A DNA stretch of 24,104 nucleotides from Fumia sp045121595 (GTDB lineage: Bacteria > Bacillota > Clostridia > Oscillospirales > Ruminococcaceae). Below, piece after piece: positions 1-6,757 of the stretch. A program made the translations under genes and the position numbers. How positions within the stretch are numbered: position 1 is the stretch's first letter; the number at the start of each line of letters is the position of its first letter. The notes under the pieces were generated by a model, which was not told the origin of the DNA, searched no databases, and worked only from the letters and a program-made list of their open reading frames with translations. The DNA lies in contig JBGVGI010000008.1 of assembly GCA_045121595.1 (NCBI GenBank), positions 1-24,104 on the forward strand, read 5' to 3'.

Positions 1-113
1 GCGAATTTTTTACACACTGTTTTTCAGGTGTTTTTAAGGCAAAACCACAGTGAATACTTTGTGTATTCACGCGGATTTTGACAAAGAAACAACGGAAAAC
101 AGTAAGTAAAAAA
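1..113 (+). repeat. Intergenic hairpin element, copy R1 (diverged)
   Basis: No gene is seen here. GTGAATAC at 50-57 pairs perfectly with GTATTCAC at 63-70 around a 5-nt loop, followed by an A-rich stretch. The order of parts (T-run, AAGGC, hairpin, GCG, GACAA, A-rich tract) resembles the elements at 5553-5665 and on the minus strand at 23992-24104, although R1 is the most diverged copy. The stem sequence differs between R1 and R2 while pairing is kept, which suggests selection on structure. The left boundary is cut by the window edge. The hairpin lacks a T-run on the minus strand, so it is a poor terminator for the cvpA-side operon. Confidence 0.5.
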
Positions 114-141
114 CGGGTTAGGATTTGTCGGTTATGCCTAT
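114..141 (+). repeat. 28-nt tail repeat, copy 1
   Basis: The core GGATTTGTCGGTTATGCCTA is preceded by CGGGTTA. The same word occurs on the minus strand at 18814-18840 and 23964-23991, preceded there by CGGGTTC. This copy is therefore inverted relative to the other two. It directly follows hairpin element R1, just as the 23964-23991 copy follows R3. Function is unknown. Confidence 0.8.
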
Positions 142-151
142 AACCTACAAT

Positions 152-177
152 TCTATTATACTTATCTATTATACTTA
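152..177 (+). repeat. Perfect 13-bp tandem duplication with two TATAAT boxes on the minus strand
   Basis: TCTATTATACTTA occurs twice in a row (152-164 and 165-177). Read on the minus strand, each unit gives TATAAT in an AT-rich context. These could be tandem -10 boxes for a leftward gene beyond the window edge, or a simple duplication. No good -35 box at 17 nt was found for either. Confidence 0.5.
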
Positions 178-211
178 AACTTTTAACCAAATAATCTCTT
201 ATTCTTAAACA

Positions 212-970
212 TTATGTTAATTCTATCCCCGAAAAACCTAAATCTCCGACACTTGCCGAAAGTCCTCCGATAGGATTCCATTCGTAAAAATACTTAAAGA
301 CGTAGGTTTCTCCGATAGCTTGCTCGTTGACGCAGCTTACGTTGTTAGCAGTCATTCCGTTAAAGAGATTGAGTGCCAAAACGATAATAACCGCCATAAG
401 TACCCCTTGCAGAATACCCAAAATACCGCCGAGCAGTGAATTTACAGGGCCTAAAAGCGGAATATGCTTTACACCTCTTAAAATCTTGGAAAGTCCTCTT
501 ACCACTATCATAATGGCAAAGAACAAAAGGATAAAGCACAAAGCCTGTAAAACTGTGTAGATAATAGGATAAATCATCTCGTCGGTAACAGAAACGCTCA
601 TACTCTGCACAGAATTTGACATCAAAGACCCCACTTCATCGGTAACACCTTCTCTGCCGCCAAAGAAATCAAAGAAAAATCCCTGCAAAAGCTTCGGTAC
701 CGACCCCGTAACCGCCTCAACCGACTTTGTAAGGTCTGCAGATGCCGTACTGAGTGCCTCGGAAACTGTTTTAATAAGCTTCTGGCGTAAGAAAAGCTGA
801 TAGATAGTTTCAGCAAGTGCCCTGCTTCCGATATACGCTCCGCACGAAGCGATCGCAAAGCCAAGCACCCTGAAAAGACTTGCCAAAAATCCCCTTTTCC
901 AGTTCCTTATAAAATAGAAAAGAAAGATAAACAGAATAAGACCGTCTAAAATCAAAGCACCAATTTCCAT
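212..970 (-). CDS. CvpA-family integral membrane protein
   Basis: A 252-residue protein with several hydrophobic segments: an N-terminal helix followed by a basic NWKRG loop, a second helix around residues 33-52, and helices around 133-160 and 175-203 joined by a Gly-rich GPVNSLLGGILGILQG stretch. This layout is typical of CvpA / colicin V production-like proteins (about 160-250 residues), whose biochemical role in Clostridia is not settled. GGAGGTG lies 7 nt before the ATG, inside the end of the DUF5711-like gene, whose stop is 1 nt upstream. The two are therefore translationally close and in one operon behind truA. The family call rests on topology and the N-terminal pattern, not on catalytic motifs. 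Confidence 0.7.
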   Translation of the reverse strand: MEIGALILDGLILFIFLFYFIRNWKRGFLASLFRVLGFAIASCGAYIGSRALAETIYQLFLRQKLIKTVSEALSTASADLTKSVEAVTGSVPKLLQGFFFDFFGGREGVTDEVGSLMSNSVQSMSVSVTDEMIYPIIYTVLQALCFILLFFAIMIVVRGLSKILRGVKHIPLLGPVNSLLGGILGILQGVLMAVIIVLALNLFNGMTANNVSCVNEQAIGETYVFKYFYEWNPIGGLSASVGDLGFSGIELT

Positions 971-971
971 A

Positions 972-2156
972 TTATCCCACCTCCGGAACGTCGGCGCTCA
1001 TAACGTCAAGCATATTACCGCTTAACATATAGATATGGTTGCCGATAGCCTCGATAGAGTAAACGTCGTTTTTCACTTTAAGTGTGCCGATGGCAAAAAG
1101 CTCGCGATCAAGCACCTTAATCTGGTTTTTACCCAAGATAAAAATCTTTCTGCCGTTATGGGAAACGTCTAAAAGATCAAGCTTTAAAACCTCTGAATTT
1201 TCAACCTCGCCGTCGGTCATCATAACAGTACATGAAACCGAGTTTGTAGCCGAAGTGATAACGTAGGTACGGTTGCCGTTAAAGAGATATTTTCTCAGAG
1301 AGTTATTAAAGTTTACTTCCCTTTTATTCTCAAAATTCTTTGAAACGATACAGATAGAGTTATCGGTAACTATGTGAATTTCGCCGTTTCGTTTGTAATC
1401 AACCGCCACGGGCATCGAGTTATCAAAGTTTATAACGCTCTTTGCCTCAAAGGACTTGCGTTTAAGGTCGATAACGTAAACTTTAGAGCTTAAAATGCCG
1501 TTATCAAATCCTGCACAGAGCACTGCAAGGTATCTTCCACTCGGTGCAATCGAAATGTCCACGACCTGCTCCTCGGCAGAATACCATTTTATAACCTCGT
1601 CGTTACTGCGGTTGTAAACAGTTACGCAACCTGCGTACCTTTCCGCTTTTGTCACGATAGCATAATCCTTACTGTCGGAAATCGTCGCAGTGAGGATAAT
1701 ATCATCGGTACTGTCACTTAAATGCAACCCGTTTGAACTGTCAATACGATAAGAATAACCGCCTCGGTCGTAGGTAAGTACCCTTCCTTTTACCTCTTTG
1801 ATAACGGGATTTGTAAATCGGTGGTTAAAGTGATGTCCCGTAGTTGAGCCCGAATAGAACATCTCCTCCTCGTCGGTCAAAAGGATAAGAGAATGCCCCG
1901 ACGCCGTTATCGAAATGGGGGTAATACCACTGAGTGACACGGGGAAATTCTCGCCGAGCTCTCCGCTTTTTACCGTCTTGTCCTTTGCGTTTGCAATAAG
2001 GTCCTCAATATCGTAGTTCTGATAAAAATAAACGCCGATAAAGGTGATAACCGCTAAAATCCCCACGACAATTGCAGTAATAATGCGGTTTCTTAAAGTA
2101 CGCGCTTTTCTTTTTCTGCGGTATTCTTCGATATCGTAAACTTTATCTTTACTCAT
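972..2156 (-). CDS. Membrane-anchored DUF5711-like protein with extracytoplasmic beta-propeller-like domain
   Basis: The start is placed at ATG 2156 because AGGAG sits 7 nt upstream; a GTG at 2189 would overlap truA and lacks a comparable site. The 394-residue product has a very basic N-terminal tail (EEYRRKRKARTLRNR), one transmembrane helix at about residues 24-46, and a long extracytoplasmic part. That part is rich in short beta-strand-like repeats (for example APSGRYLAVLCAG and NDVYSIEAIGNHIYMLSG) that resemble beta-propeller blades. This matches, from memory, the DUF5711 family of Firmicutes, which has no known activity. It lies 29 nt after truA and directly before the CvpA-like gene. 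A surface sensing or envelope role is inference only. Confidence 0.65.
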   Translation of the reverse strand: MSKDKVYDIEEYRRKRKARTLRNRIITAIVVGILAVITFIGVYFYQNYDIEDLIANAKDKTVKSGELGENFPVSLSGITPISITASGHSLILLTDEEEMFYSGSTTGHHFNHRFTNPVIKEVKGRVLTYDRGGYSYRIDSSNGLHLSDSTDDIILTATISDSKDYAIVTKAERYAGCVTVYNRSNDEVIKWYSAEEQVVDISIAPSGRYLAVLCAGFDNGILSSKVYVIDLKRKSFEAKSVINFDNSMPVAVDYKRNGEIHIVTDNSICIVSKNFENKREVNFNNSLRKYLFNGNRTYVITSATNSVSCTVMMTDGEVENSEVLKLDLLDVSHNGRKIFILGKNQIKVLDRELFAIGTLKVKNDVYSIEAIGNHIYMLSGNMLDVMSADVPEVG

Positions 2157-2185
2157 TTTTACACTCCTAAAAGTTGTAAAGTAAT

Positions 2186-2938
2186 TCACTTTACATATTC
2201 TTCGTAGCTTACCCTGTTAAGGTATAATCCCTCTGCAGGTGCCGTAACTCCTGCGTTTTCGCGGTTTTGTGACAAAATGATATCTTTAATATCACCTTTT
2301 TTAAGTTTACCGATAGGTGTGAGCAAAAGTGTCCCCACCATAATCCTCACCATATTGTAAAGAAATCCGTCACCCGTCACCGAAAAGGTAACTAATTCAC
2401 CCTCTCTTGTAACTTTGGCATCGTAGATGGTCCTTACGTAACTGTCCATAGGTTTGCCCCCCGCACTGCAGAAAGCACTGTAATCGTAAGTCCCCACAAA
2501 TTCCTTTGCAAGTTCATTCAAAAACACTTCATCAAGCTCATATTTATAACAAAGCGCCTGACCGCTTAAAAAAGGATTTTTTATCGCACTGTTATGGATT
2601 TTATAGACGTATTCCTTATATTTTACGTTATACCTTGCGTGAAAATCGGGTGAAACCTCTTTGCACGAAAGTATCGCAATATCCGAAGGCAAAAGGTTGT
2701 TGAGTGCCGTAACCGCCCCGCTGCACGGAATATCGTTTTCGGTTTCAAGATGGAAAAAATACTCTCTTGCGTGTACGCCCGTATCGGTGCGTGAGCATCC
2801 GACGATATCCTCCCTTTTCCCGAAAGCCTTTTCTATAGCGTCCTGAAGCGTTTCGGCAACGGTTATAGCGTTTTCCTGCACCTGATACCCGTGGTATCTG
2901 CTCCCGTTATAGGAAGCCTTAAAAAGAAGTTTTCTCAT
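2186..2938 (-). CDS. truA: tRNA pseudouridine(38-40) synthase TruA
   Basis: A 250-residue TruA isomerises uridines 38-40 in the tRNA anticodon stem-loop in the cytoplasm. The catalytic aspartate is D52 in the conserved SRTDTGVHA motif. The N-terminal FKASYNGSRYHGYQVQ motif and the C-terminal GDGFLYNMVRIMVGTLL motif are both present, and the length is normal for the family. The start ATG has AGGATGA upstream, overlapping the ecfT stop, so truA is co-transcribed with the ECF genes. The ecfA1-ecfA2-ecfT-truA order is widely conserved in Firmicutes. Confidence 0.97.
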   Translation of the reverse strand: MRKLLFKASYNGSRYHGYQVQENAITVAETLQDAIEKAFGKREDIVGCSRTDTGVHAREYFFHLETENDIPCSGAVTALNNLLPSDIAILSCKEVSPDFHARYNVKYKEYVYKIHNSAIKNPFLSGQALCYKYELDEVFLNELAKEFVGTYDYSAFCSAGGKPMDSYVRTIYDAKVTREGELVTFSVTGDGFLYNMVRIMVGTLLLTPIGKLKKGDIKDIILSQNRENAGVTAPAEGLYLNRVSYEEYVK

Positions 2939-2942
2939 AAAA

Positions 2943-3737
2943 TCATCCTAAAAGAATAATTAAAGCCGTAGCTATAATAAGCAAAGTCAGTGCCATAAAA
3001 TCAGCCATTCTCAAATGAAGCTGACGCATTCTTGTACGTCCCTCACCGCCGTGATAACATCTGCATTCCATCGCAAGGGCTAAGTCCTCGGCACGTCTGA
3101 ACGCCGAGATGAAAAGCGGAATTAAGATAGGTACTAACGCCTTTGCACGTTTTAATACCGACCCCGTTTCAAGGTCTGCCCCCCTTGCTTTCTGTGCCGA
3201 CATAATCTTTTCGGTCTCCTCGATAAGTGTCGGAATAAACCTTAAAGCTATCGACATCATCATCGCAAGTTCGTGTACGGGGAATTTTATCACCTTTAAA
3301 GGTTTTAAAAGCCTTTCAATCGCATCGGTCAAGGTAATCGGCGAGGTCGTGTAAGTTAAAAGTGAAGACGAAGCTATCAAAAGCACAATCCTCAAAGCCA
3401 TTGAAAAGGCGGTGTAAAGACCACCCGCAGTAATTTTTATAAAGTAAAATTCAAACAAAACCTTACCGTTTGAGATAAAGAAAACGTTAAGCACCGCCGT
3501 AAAAATAAGAATGGGAAGAAGCGGTTTTAAACTCTTTAAAATCATCTTTACGGGGATTTTCGACACCTTGTAGCAAAAAACAAGCAAAAGTGCCGAGATT
3601 AAAAACGCTATTGGTGACGACGATAAAAAGAGCATCACAATATATAAAATGGTTAAAATAAGCTTCATTCTCGGGTCAAGACGGTGTACAACCGAATTTC
3701 CCGGGAAATACTGCCCTATCGTTATATCCTTAAGCAT
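2943..3737 (-). CDS. ecfT: Energy-coupling factor transporter transmembrane protein EcfT
   Basis: A 264-residue membrane protein. It is the T component that couples ATP hydrolysis by EcfA1/EcfA2 to substrate-specific S components for vitamin or metal uptake. Hydrophobic helices lie near residues 26-58, 70-90, 108-130 and 245-263. The two cytoplasmic coupling signatures are visible: ARG at 184-186 (AQKARGADLE) and the related ECRCY at 224-228 followed by GGEGRTR. AAGGAGG lies 6 nt before the ATG. The start overlaps the end of ecfA2 by 8 nt, indicating translational coupling. Confidence 0.95.
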   Translation of the reverse strand: MLKDITIGQYFPGNSVVHRLDPRMKLILTILYIVMLFLSSSPIAFLISALLLVFCYKVSKIPVKMILKSLKPLLPILIFTAVLNVFFISNGKVLFEFYFIKITAGGLYTAFSMALRIVLLIASSSLLTYTTSPITLTDAIERLLKPLKVIKFPVHELAMMMSIALRFIPTLIEETEKIMSAQKARGADLETGSVLKRAKALVPILIPLFISAFRRAEDLALAMECRCYHGGEGRTRMRQLHLRMADFMALTLLIIATALIILLG

Positions 3738-4593
3738 TTAAATCCTCCTTTTTAAGAGCATTTAAAATCTTTTCCTTAGCATAGTTTACAGTGTAAACGT
3801 TGTCTGCAATCAAAAGTCCGTTTTCAGAAAGCTTTTTAAAGACGTTTGTCACCTGAGGCACTGAAAGTCTTATCTTTTTAAGCTCGTCAGATCTCGCAAA
3901 AACCTTTTCGGTCTCATCGTATAAAAATACCTTGGAATCGTTCATAACAAGCACCTTCTCGGCGTAGTTTGCAACGTCCTCCATACTGTGGGAAACCAAA
4001 AGTACAGTAGATTTCGTAGCCTCGTGGTAAGCCTTTATCTGGTTTAAAATCTTGTTTCTGCCTTTAGGGTCAAGACCCGCCGCAGGTTCGTCTAAAATGA
4101 GTACCTTAGGCTCCATTGCGATAACACCCGCAATTGCAACACGGCGTTTCTGTCCGCCCGAAAGCTCAAAAGGACTTTTATTTAAAAGCTCCTCACGGAT
4201 ACCAACGAATTCACAAGCCTTTAAAACACGTTTTGTGATTTCCTCTTCGGAAAGACCCATATTGCGAGGGCCAAAAGCTATATCCTTAAACACCGTTTCC
4301 TCAAAAAGCTGATACTCGGGATACTGAAACACAAGTCCCACGTCAAAACGCACCTTGTGAAGTTTTTCCTTACTCTCCCTGATGTCAACCCCGTCAATGG
4401 TGATTTTACCCGACGTTGGCTTTAAAAGTCCGTTAAAATGCTGAATAAGGGTACTTTTACCGGACCCCGTATGCCCGATAACACCGATAATCTCCCCACT
4501 TTCAATTGTAAGGTTAATATTATCAAGTGCCTTGTGTTCAAACGGAGTGCCACTGCCGTATATAAAGCTTAAATTTTCTGCTTTGATTACCAT
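3730..4593 (-). CDS. ecfA2: Energy-coupling factor transporter ATP-binding protein EcfA2
   Basis: A 287-residue ABC ATPase. Walker A GHTGSGKST is at 40-48, the Q-loop is VFQYPEYQLFEE near 88-99, the signature LSGGQKRR is at 144-151, Walker B with LILDEP is at 165-170, and the switch histidine is H202. The YPEYQLFEETV wording after the Q-loop and its position second in the operon are typical of EcfA2 (CbiO2) rather than EcfA1. It should form a heterodimer with EcfA1 and bind the EcfT coupling helices. The start is 2 nt after the ecfA1 stop, and the AAAGGAA ribosome binding site lies inside the ecfA1 C-terminus. Confidence 0.95.
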   Translation of the reverse strand: MVIKAENLSFIYGSGTPFEHKALDNINLTIESGEIIGVIGHTGSGKSTLIQHFNGLLKPTSGKITIDGVDIRESKEKLHKVRFDVGLVFQYPEYQLFEETVFKDIAFGPRNMGLSEEEITKRVLKACEFVGIREELLNKSPFELSGGQKRRVAIAGVIAMEPKVLILDEPAAGLDPKGRNKILNQIKAYHEATKSTVLLVSHSMEDVANYAEKVLVMNDSKVFLYDETEKVFARSDELKKIRLSVPQVTNVFKKLSENGLLIADNVYTVNYAKEKILNALKKEDLNA

Positions 4594-4595
4594 TT

Positions 4596-5438
4596 TTATT
4601 TCCTTTCAAAAAGCCCCATTATAGCCTTAACACACTCATCTTCTGTGAGTATTCCGTCGGGGAGTGAAATCCCCTCTTTTTTAAGCTCGTAGATAAGCTC
4701 TGTCACCTGAGGCACGTCAAGTCCGACTTTCTTTAAAAGCTCCACTTCGGAAAAAACCGCCTTCGGTGTATCGTCAAGAAGAATTTTCCCGTCGTCTATA
4801 ACTACCACTCTGTCCGCTTTTACCGCCTCGTCCATGTAGTGGGTTATCATAATAACTGTGGTGTTAAACTCTTCATTTAATTTTCTTACAGTAGTTAAAA
4901 CCTCTTCCCTGCCCTTAGGGTCGAGCATTGCGGTCGGCTCGTCAAGTACGATACAGTCGGGTCGCATTGCCAAAATCCCCGCAATCGCAACACGCTGTTT
5001 CTGTCCGCCCGAAAGCTGATGCGGTGCGTGTTCGCGGTACTCGTACATACCAACCATCTTTAAAGCCTCGTCAACACGGCGTCTTATCTCGTTAGGCTCA
5101 ACCCCTAAGTTTTCAAGGGCAAACGCCACGTCTTCTTCAACAATGGTGGCAACAATCTGGTTGTCGGGGTTTTGAAAAACCATCCCCACGTGCTGACGGA
5201 TTGAAAAGAGATTATCTTCACTTGACGTATCGTATTCCCCTACAAACACCTTGCCCGAAGTCGGCATCAGTATCGCATTAAAATGCTTTGCCAAAGTAGA
5301 TTTCCCCGAGCCGTTGTGACCTAAAACAGCCACAAACTCTCCCTTTTCAACCTTTAAATTTATATCCTTTAAAACAGGAAAAACCTTTTCCTCATCCTTG
5401 TATTCAAAATAAAGGTCATTAACCTTAATGTAACTCAT
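4596..5438 (-). CDS. ecfA1: Energy-coupling factor transporter ATP-binding protein EcfA1
   Basis: A 280-residue ABC ATPase. Walker A GHNGSGKST is at 40-48, the Q-loop is VFQNPDNQIV at 88-97, the signature LSGGQKQR is at 142-149, Walker B with IVLDEP is at 163-168, and the switch histidine is H200. The VFQNPDNQIVATIVEEDVAF wording is characteristic of EcfA1. It is the first gene of the ecfA1-ecfA2-ecfT-truA-DUF5711-cvpA-like run. GGAGG lies just before the ATG. No S component is encoded nearby, which fits a group II ECF module serving several unlinked S proteins. Confidence 0.95.
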   Translation of the reverse strand: MSYIKVNDLYFEYKDEEKVFPVLKDINLKVEKGEFVAVLGHNGSGKSTLAKHFNAILMPTSGKVFVGEYDTSSEDNLFSIRQHVGMVFQNPDNQIVATIVEEDVAFALENLGVEPNEIRRRVDEALKMVGMYEYREHAPHQLSGGQKQRVAIAGILAMRPDCIVLDEPTAMLDPKGREEVLTTVRKLNEEFNTTVIMITHYMDEAVKADRVVVIDDGKILLDDTPKAVFSEVELLKKVGLDVPQVTELIYELKKEGISLPDGILTEDECVKAIMGLFERK

Positions 5439-5449
5439 ATTTCCTCCAA

Positions 5450-5467
5450 AAATCCCACAAGGGATTT
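5450..5467. other. Short perfect hairpin just upstream of ecfA1
   Basis: AAATCCC at 5450-5456 pairs with GGGATTT at 5461-5467 around ACAA. It lies a few bases upstream of the ecfA1 GGAGG site. On the minus strand it is followed by only a short T-run, so it could be a weak attenuator or a leader structure. This is inference. Confidence 0.4.
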
Positions 5468-5482
5468 ATATCGATTCCCCGT

Positions 5483-5505
5483 AATTGCAAAAATCTGTGA
5501 TTTTT
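5483..5505 (+). repeat. 23-nt module (AATTGC...GTGATTTTT), copy 1
   Basis: The module begins AATTGCAAAA and ends TCTGTGATTTTT. It matches 5561-5583 with 2 mismatches over 23 nt and the minus strand of 24071-24095 less closely. Here it is followed by a different hairpin (5505-5540) from the one after copy 2, so the module appears to be combined with different hairpins. Confidence 0.6.
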
Positions 5506-5540
5506 AATCGTAGGGAACGACCTGTGTGTCGTTCCGATTA
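5505..5540. repeat. REP-like hairpin, family 2 copy 1
   Basis: GGAACGAC at 5514-5521 pairs with GTCGTTCC at 5528-5535. The outer arms TAATC (5505-5509) and GATTA (5536-5540) also pair, leaving GTAG bulged. A second member with a different stem but the same ATCGTAGGG start and CTGTG loop lies at 10032-10060. Hairpins of this type are common intergenic repeats in gut Clostridia (recalled, not searched). Confidence 0.6.
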
Positions 5541-5552
5541 CAAAATCCAAAT

Positions 5553-5665
5553 CTTCCGTAAATTGCTAAAATTTGTGATTTTTCAAGGCAGTGGAACGAA
5601 GGAATATGCCGATATTCCGAGCGACACTAACACAGAAAGAGCCAAATTTTCAGCAATTTGATGCA
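5553..5665 (+). repeat. Intergenic hairpin element, copy R2
   Basis: Order of parts: the 23-nt GTGATTTTT module (5561-5583), CAAGGCAGTGGAACGAA, a perfect hairpin GGAATAT (5601-5607) with ATATTCC (5612-5618), then GAGCGACACTAACACAGAAAGAGCCAAATTTT in outline. The same order is seen on the minus strand at 23992-24104 (R3). The element runs up to the 3' end of the methyltransferase gene. With the hairpin at 5505-5540 it fills most of the gap between the methyltransferase and ecfA1, and no gene is supported there. Confidence 0.65.
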
Positions 5666-5667
5666 AA

Positions 5668-6543
5668 CTACCCTATCTCCTCACCAAGCCAGAAGGCGGT
5701 TGACCCACATGGCAATGTAAGTCCCGAATTCTCAACGGGAAGTCCTATCTCATCCGCCACAACGTACCCTTTGTGCTTATCACCAACAGTAACGCCTAAA
5801 AGATACGCCATAACTGAGGGTGAAAGTCCCGTAGTATAGGAGTTAAGCGCCACAAACAACGGGTTGTCCGAAAGCACCTCGCTGCAAAGTGCCAAAAGAT
5901 TATAAATCTTTTCTTCAAGCTGCCACACTTCACCCGACGGCCCTCTGCCGTAAGAAGGTGGGTCCATAATAATAGCATCGTATTTTTTGCCACGTCTTAT
6001 TTCCCTTGCCACAAACTTTTCGCAGTCGTCGACAATCCATCTCACGGGCTTATCAATAAGTCCCGATAGCTCAGCGTTTTCCTTTGCCCACTGCACCATA
6101 CCCTTTGATGCGTCAACGTGGCAGACACTCGCCCCCGCCTTAAGACAGGCAAGAGTTGCCCCACCCGTGTAAGCAAAGAGATTAAGCACTCTTATTTCAC
6201 GCCCTGCAGCAGGAATCCACTCCAAAAACTTATCCCAGTTTACCGCCTGTTCGGGGAAAAGTCCCGTATGCTTAAAACCCGTTGGCGAAATCTTAAACTT
6301 AAGACCGTTATAGTCGATAGTCCAGAAATCAGGGTGTTTTTTATAGATTTCCCATCTTCCCCCGCCCTTGTCGGAACGGTGGTAACGTGCATTCGCCTTG
6401 TACCACAGAGGATGAGTTTTTTCGGTATCCCAGATAATCTGAGGGTCAGGTCTTATAAGAACAGTTTCTTTCCATTTTTCAAGCTTTTCTCCGCCCGATG
6501 TGTCAATTATCTTATAATCATTCCATTTATCTGCAATTCTCAT
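5668..6543 (-). CDS. Class I SAM-dependent methyltransferase, RlmI/COG1092-like, without PUA domain
   Basis: A 291-residue Rossmann-fold methyltransferase. The SAM-binding motif is VLNLFAYTGGATLACLKAGA at about residues 115-135, followed by the acidic HVDASKG strand end. The catalytic-loop motif MDPPSYGRG lies at about 190-198. The FAYTGG and DPPSYGRG wording places it with the RlmI-type 23S rRNA (cytosine-C5) methyltransferase superfamily. It is about 100 residues shorter than RlmI (about 396) and shows no N-terminal PUA domain, so its substrate may differ; rRNA is the best guess. CAGGAG lies 6 nt before the ATG. It follows ruvB across the 6564-6757 hairpin array. Confidence 0.75.
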   Translation of the reverse strand: MRIADKWNDYKIIDTSGGEKLEKWKETVLIRPDPQIIWDTEKTHPLWYKANARYHRSDKGGGRWEIYKKHPDFWTIDYNGLKFKISPTGFKHTGLFPEQAVNWDKFLEWIPAAGREIRVLNLFAYTGGATLACLKAGASVCHVDASKGMVQWAKENAELSGLIDKPVRWIVDDCEKFVAREIRRGKKYDAIIMDPPSYGRGPSGEVWQLEEKIYNLLALCSEVLSDNPLFVALNSYTTGLSPSVMAYLLGVTVGDKHKGYVVADEIGLPVENSGLTLPCGSTAFWLGEEIG

Positions 6544-6563
6544 TTTTAACTCCTGTAATGATA

Positions 6564-6757
6564 GTTATATTCTGTGCCTTGCACAGAGTGATATTTTTGA
6601 TAAATCAAAAGTGTTATTAAAACTTTTAGTTTTAGTGATATTTTATTCGTAATAAAACTCGCAACGCGAATATCACTTGTCTCAAGACAAATACCACTGC
6701 GATGCAATATCACTCGCCATATGGCGAATAAAACTGTTGTAGCCTTGGGCTACAACA
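6564..6757. repeat. Array of nine perfect hairpins joined by 7-nt linkers
   Basis: Stems (plus strand): TCTGTGC/GCACAGA 6571-6587; TTTTGAT/ATCAAAA 6595-6610; TAAAACT/AGTTTTA 6618-6634; TTTTATT/AATAAAA 6641-6657; TCGC/GCGA 6659-6669; TTGTCT/AGACAA 6677-6690; TGC/GCA 6698-6706; TCGCCATATGGCGA 6714-6727; TGTTGTAGCC/GGCTACAACA 6735-6757. Linkers are 7 nt. Left of the central fourth hairpin they read GTTATAT, GTGATAT, GTGTTAT, GTGATAT (the last overlapping the stem). Right of it they read ATAAAAC, ATATCAC, ATACCAC, ATATCAC, ATAAAAC, which are reverse complements of the left type. It occupies nearly the whole gap between ruvB and the methyltransferase. No open reading frame fits it. Confidence 0.85.

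Noticed and set aside
50..70. Terminator for the ecf-truA-cvpA operon
   Set aside because: The hairpin lacks a following T-run on the minus strand and belongs to the R1 repeat.
5591..5839. An 82-residue plus-strand frame downstream of ecfA1
   Set aside because: It starts inside hairpin element R2, runs antisense into the methyltransferase, and has no ribosome binding site.
6564..6757. CRISPR array
   Set aside because: The regular grid suggests one, but the repeated units are only 7 nt, they flip orientation, and the intervening segments are palindromes rather than unique spacers.
6735..6757. Rho-independent terminator for ruvB
   Set aside because: The stem is strong, but on the minus strand it is followed by GTTTTATTCG, with only four T, and it is part of the hairpin array. 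Weak termination cannot be excluded.
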